The translations under genes were made by a program, and so were the position numbers. The notes under the pieces were generated by a model. It ran no database searches, was not told the origin of the DNA, and saw only the letters and a program-made list of their open reading frames with translations. A stretch of 7,321 bases of DNA from Christensenella sp. UBA1431 (lineage in GTDB: Bacteria > Bacillota > Clostridia > Christensenellales > UBA1431). The DNA is taken from positions 2,384-9,704 of the forward strand of contig DCTV01000047.1 in NCBI GenBank assembly GCA_002329665.1, written 5' to 3'. Of the stretch, positions 5,439-7,321 are shown piece by piece (position 1 is the stretch's first letter; each line of letters opens with the position of its first letter).

Positions 5439-5444
5439 TGTTAA
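5415..5444 (-). promoter_or_regulatory. Candidate leftward promoter facing the hairpin/repeat region
   Basis: On the minus strand TTAACA (5444-5439, 5 of 6) is followed after 18 bases by TAAAAA (5420-5415, 4 of 6). It would drive transcription leftward through the hairpins and repeats to the terminator at 5106-5131, a product of about 300 nt. Confidence 0.3.
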
Positions 5445-5526
5445 GTAATGAGGAAAGCTAACGCAGAAACTAGCTGTGAACCGCGCGGTCCCGGCCCGTG
5501 CAAAAAACCGTTCGGAGGTCGGCTTC

Positions 5527-7149
5527 ATGGATTTGAAAGAAAAGGGCAGGAGGCTCCGGGAAAAGCTCAGGAGCAAAAAAACGGCGAAGGTCCTCGTCGC
5601 CGCGGCGGTCGTCGCAGCGCTGGCCGCCGCCGGCATCATCAGCCTCACGGGAAGGAGCGCCACCGCCAACGCCGAGGTCGTCTATCAGGTCGCTTCGCTC
5701 AAGACCGGTACCCTCAAAAAGACCGTGTCCGGGTCCGGCACGCTGGAGGCCGCCTCGGAGACGCCTGTGCTCGCGCCCGTCGCCCTTTCCGTCACGGCCG
5801 TGAGGATAGAGGAGGGCCAGAGCGTGAGGTCCGGCGACGTCGTCGCCGATATAGACGTTTCGACAATGTACACCGCCGTTTCGGCGCTGCGTGCGGAGAT
5901 AGACTCGCTCGATCGCAGGATCGCCAACCTGAGCTCGGGCAGCGACTCGGCCGAAACCGTAAAGGCGCCGGTGTCCGGCCGCGTGAAGCAGGTCTTCGTC
6001 CAGCCCGACGACGAGGTCAACGACGTGCTCGCCCGTAAAGGCGCACTGCTCGTCATTTCCGCCGACGGCAGGCTAAGCTTCAGTTTCACCCCGGAAAAGG
6101 ACGCCGCTACCCCCGCCGTGGGCGAGGCGCTGCGCGTCACCGTGCAGGACGCCGGGACCTACGACGGGACCGTGCAGGCGATAGCGCCCGACAAAAAGAC
6201 CCTGACCGTCACCATCACCGACGACGGACCGAAGCCCGGAGCAAAGGCAGCCGCGTTCCTTAACGAAACGGAGCTGGGCAGCGGGGACCTCGCCGTGAAC
6301 CGCCCCATCACCGTCACCGCGCCGGGCGGGACCGTAAAGAGCGTGTACGTCAACGAGAACGAAAAAGTGTACCGCGGCACCTCCCTGCTCAGGATCGGGA
6401 ACCTGCCCGATTCGGAGAGCTACACGGGCCTGACGGCGCAGCGGGCACAGAAGGCGGAGCAGCTCGTGTACGCCCAGCAGATACAGGACGCGGGCGCGCT
6501 GGTAGCGCCCAGCGACGGCATCGTCACCTCGTCGGCGCTCAAGGCGAACCTCCCTGTCAAGGCGGGCGCGTCGATGTTCACCCTGTGCTCGGGCTCGGCG
6601 CTCAGCCTGAAGGCGGCCGTCGACGAACTGGACGTCGTCAGCGTTTCCGAGGGGCAGAAGGCCGAGATCACGGTGGACGCCGTCCCCGGCAGGAAGTACG
6701 GCGGCACCGTCGAGAGCATCTCGCGGGTCGGGAAGGCCGTAAACGGCGTGACGACCTACGGCGTGAACATCTCCGTCGACGGGGACGACGCGCTTCGCAT
6801 CGGCATGAACGCCACAGCCGACATCGTGGCCGAGGAACGCGCCGGCGTGCTCATGGTGCCGCTTGCCGCCCTGCAAAGCAGGGGCGCCGAACAGTACGTG
6901 TGGGTATACACCGGCCAACTGCCCGCAGATCCCGCCGAGGACCCGGGGAAACGTACCCCCGTGAAGACGGGGCTGTCCAACGACACGTACGCCGAGGTCA
7001 CTAACGGGCTGAGCGCGAACGACAAGGTCGTTATCGTCACGGTCAGGGAGGATTCGGGCGGCACGTTCATGCACCGGATGAACGAGATGTCGGTCCAGCA
7101 CCCCAACGCGGCGGGAGAAAACGACGGCCCCGCCCCGTCCCCGGATTGA
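5527..7149 (+). CDS. HlyD/MacA-family membrane fusion (adaptor) protein of an ABC exporter
   Basis: A 540-residue adaptor. A short basic cytoplasmic tail (1-20) precedes one membrane span (about 21-42, Ala/Val-rich), so the rest is outside the membrane. Four lipoyl half-motifs can be seen: [20 protein letters not shown] (81-100) onward, [20 protein letters not shown] (145-164), [20 protein letters not shown] (261-280) and [20 protein letters not shown] (325-344). Only short helical linkers (about 112-135 and 296-320) lie between members of each pair. Each pair is followed by a beta-barrel-like segment (about 183-245 and 359-435), then a membrane-proximal domain (about 440-506) and a polar tail. 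The ATG at 5527 has GGAGGT 7 nt upstream; an in-frame upstream start (5476) lacks a site. The next gene, an ABC ATPase, starts 23 bases later, giving a MacAB/YknXYZ-like operon. The substrate is unknown. The protein is longer than typical MacA/YknX adaptors (about 370-400 residues). Confidence 0.9.
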   Translation: MDLKEKGRRLREKLRSKKTAKVLVAAAVVAALAAAGIISLTGRSATANAEVVYQVASLKTGTLKKTVSGSGTLEAASETPVLAPVALSVTAVRIEEGQSVRSGDVVADIDVSTMYTAVSALRAEIDSLDRRIANLSSGSDSAETVKAPVSGRVKQVFVQPDDEVNDVLARKGALLVISADGRLSFSFTPEKDAATPAVGEALRVTVQDAGTYDGTVQAIAPDKKTLTVTITDDGPKPGAKAAAFLNETELGSGDLAVNRPITVTAPGGTVKSVYVNENEKVYRGTSLLRIGNLPDSESYTGLTAQRAQKAEQLVYAQQIQDAGALVAPSDGIVTSSALKANLPVKAGASMFTLCSGSALSLKAAVDELDVVSVSEGQKAEITVDAVPGRKYGGTVESISRVGKAVNGVTTYGVNISVDGDDALRIGMNATADIVAEERAGVLMVPLAALQSRGAEQYVWVYTGQLPADPAEDPGKRTPVKTGLSNDTYAEVTNGLSANDKVVIVTVREDSGGTFMHRMNEMSVQHPNAAGENDGPAPSPD

Positions 7150-7172
7150 AAAAGGGCGTCGGGAGGCGTGAG

Positions 7173-7321
7173 ATGATAAGGATGCAGGACATCTGCAAAC
7201 ACTATGCCATGGGCGAACAGACCGTGCGCGCGCTGGACAGGGTCACCTTCACGGTGCGGCAGAACGAGTTCGTCGCGGTCATCGGCCCGTCGGGGAGCGG
7301 CAAGTCGACGCTGATGAACAT
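7173..7321 (+). CDS. ABC transporter ATP-binding protein, MacB/LolD type, N-terminal part (runs off the right edge)
   Basis: The first 49 codons of an ABC ATPase. The ATG at 7173 has GGGAGG upstream with a 6-nt gap. The fragment shows the A-loop tyrosine (Tyr11, in CKHYAMG), the V-R-A-L-D segment (18-22) characteristic of the MacB/LolD/YknY subgroup, and a complete Walker [10 protein letters not shown] (38-46), which binds the ATP phosphates. The Q-loop, signature and Walker B lie beyond the edge. It follows the adaptor gene by 23 bases, so the two are very likely one operon and energise export together. A FtsX/MacB-type permease gene is expected next. The substrate (antimicrobial peptide, lipopeptide or macrolide) cannot be inferred. 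Confidence 0.93.
   Translation, partial: MIRMQDICKHYAMGEQTVRALDRVTFTVRQNEFVAVIGPSGSGKSTLMN

Noticed and set aside
5448..6038. Arg-rich frame overlapping the adaptor start
   Set aside because: It is a frame-shifted shadow of the adaptor gene, with the residue bias expected from GC-rich out-of-frame reading and no family features.

Overview
The window looks like chromosomal DNA from a high-GC member of the Bacillota (Clostridia side). The evidence is strong GGAGG-type ribosome binding sites, sigma-A-like promoters (TTGACA/TATAAT variants), a YdaD/GS39-type SDR, a WYL regulator, a MacA/YknX-like adaptor beside an ABC ATPase, and a tRNA gene with an encoded CCA. The assignment is inferred from style and gene content only.

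Layout. (1) 1-253, minus: start of a membrane protein resembling GT39-like polytopic glycosyltransferases, with its own near-consensus promoter. (2) 477-1370, plus: an SDR oxidoreductase of the general-stress-protein type, followed by a three-stem structured 3' region and a strong bidirectional terminator (1466-1500). (3) 1520-4715: four minus-strand genes. In transcription order they are a WYL regulator, a DUF2971 protein, a 2'-5' RNA ligase-family 2H phosphoesterase (thpR, with its own likely promoter) and a flavin reductase-family protein behind a hairpin-rich leader. (4) 4953-5027, minus: tRNA-Glu(CTC), with a consensus-like promoter and a probable terminator. (5) 5028-5526: about 500 bases without a protein gene. 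After the tRNA promoter this holds a 16-base perfect palindrome with a U-tract on the minus strand, three tandem 25-base repeats, a run of strong hairpins, and promoter-like elements facing both ways. (6) 5527 to the end, plus: a membrane-anchored HlyD/MacA-type adaptor with what looks like an internally duplicated lipoyl-plus-barrel unit, then the start of a MacB/LolD-type ABC ATPase.

How the parts fit. The adaptor and ATPase form an exporter operon whose permease should lie just past the right edge. The WYL regulator and DUF2971 gene are 67 bases apart and likely co-transcribed. This pair resembles accessory or defence modules more than housekeeping genes, and it lies on the 3' side of a tRNA gene, a common integration site. 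The most unusual stretch is 5106-5444. It can be read as a minus-strand structured RNA of about 300 nt with its own promoter and terminator, or as a dispersed intergenic repeat element. Sequence alone cannot separate these.
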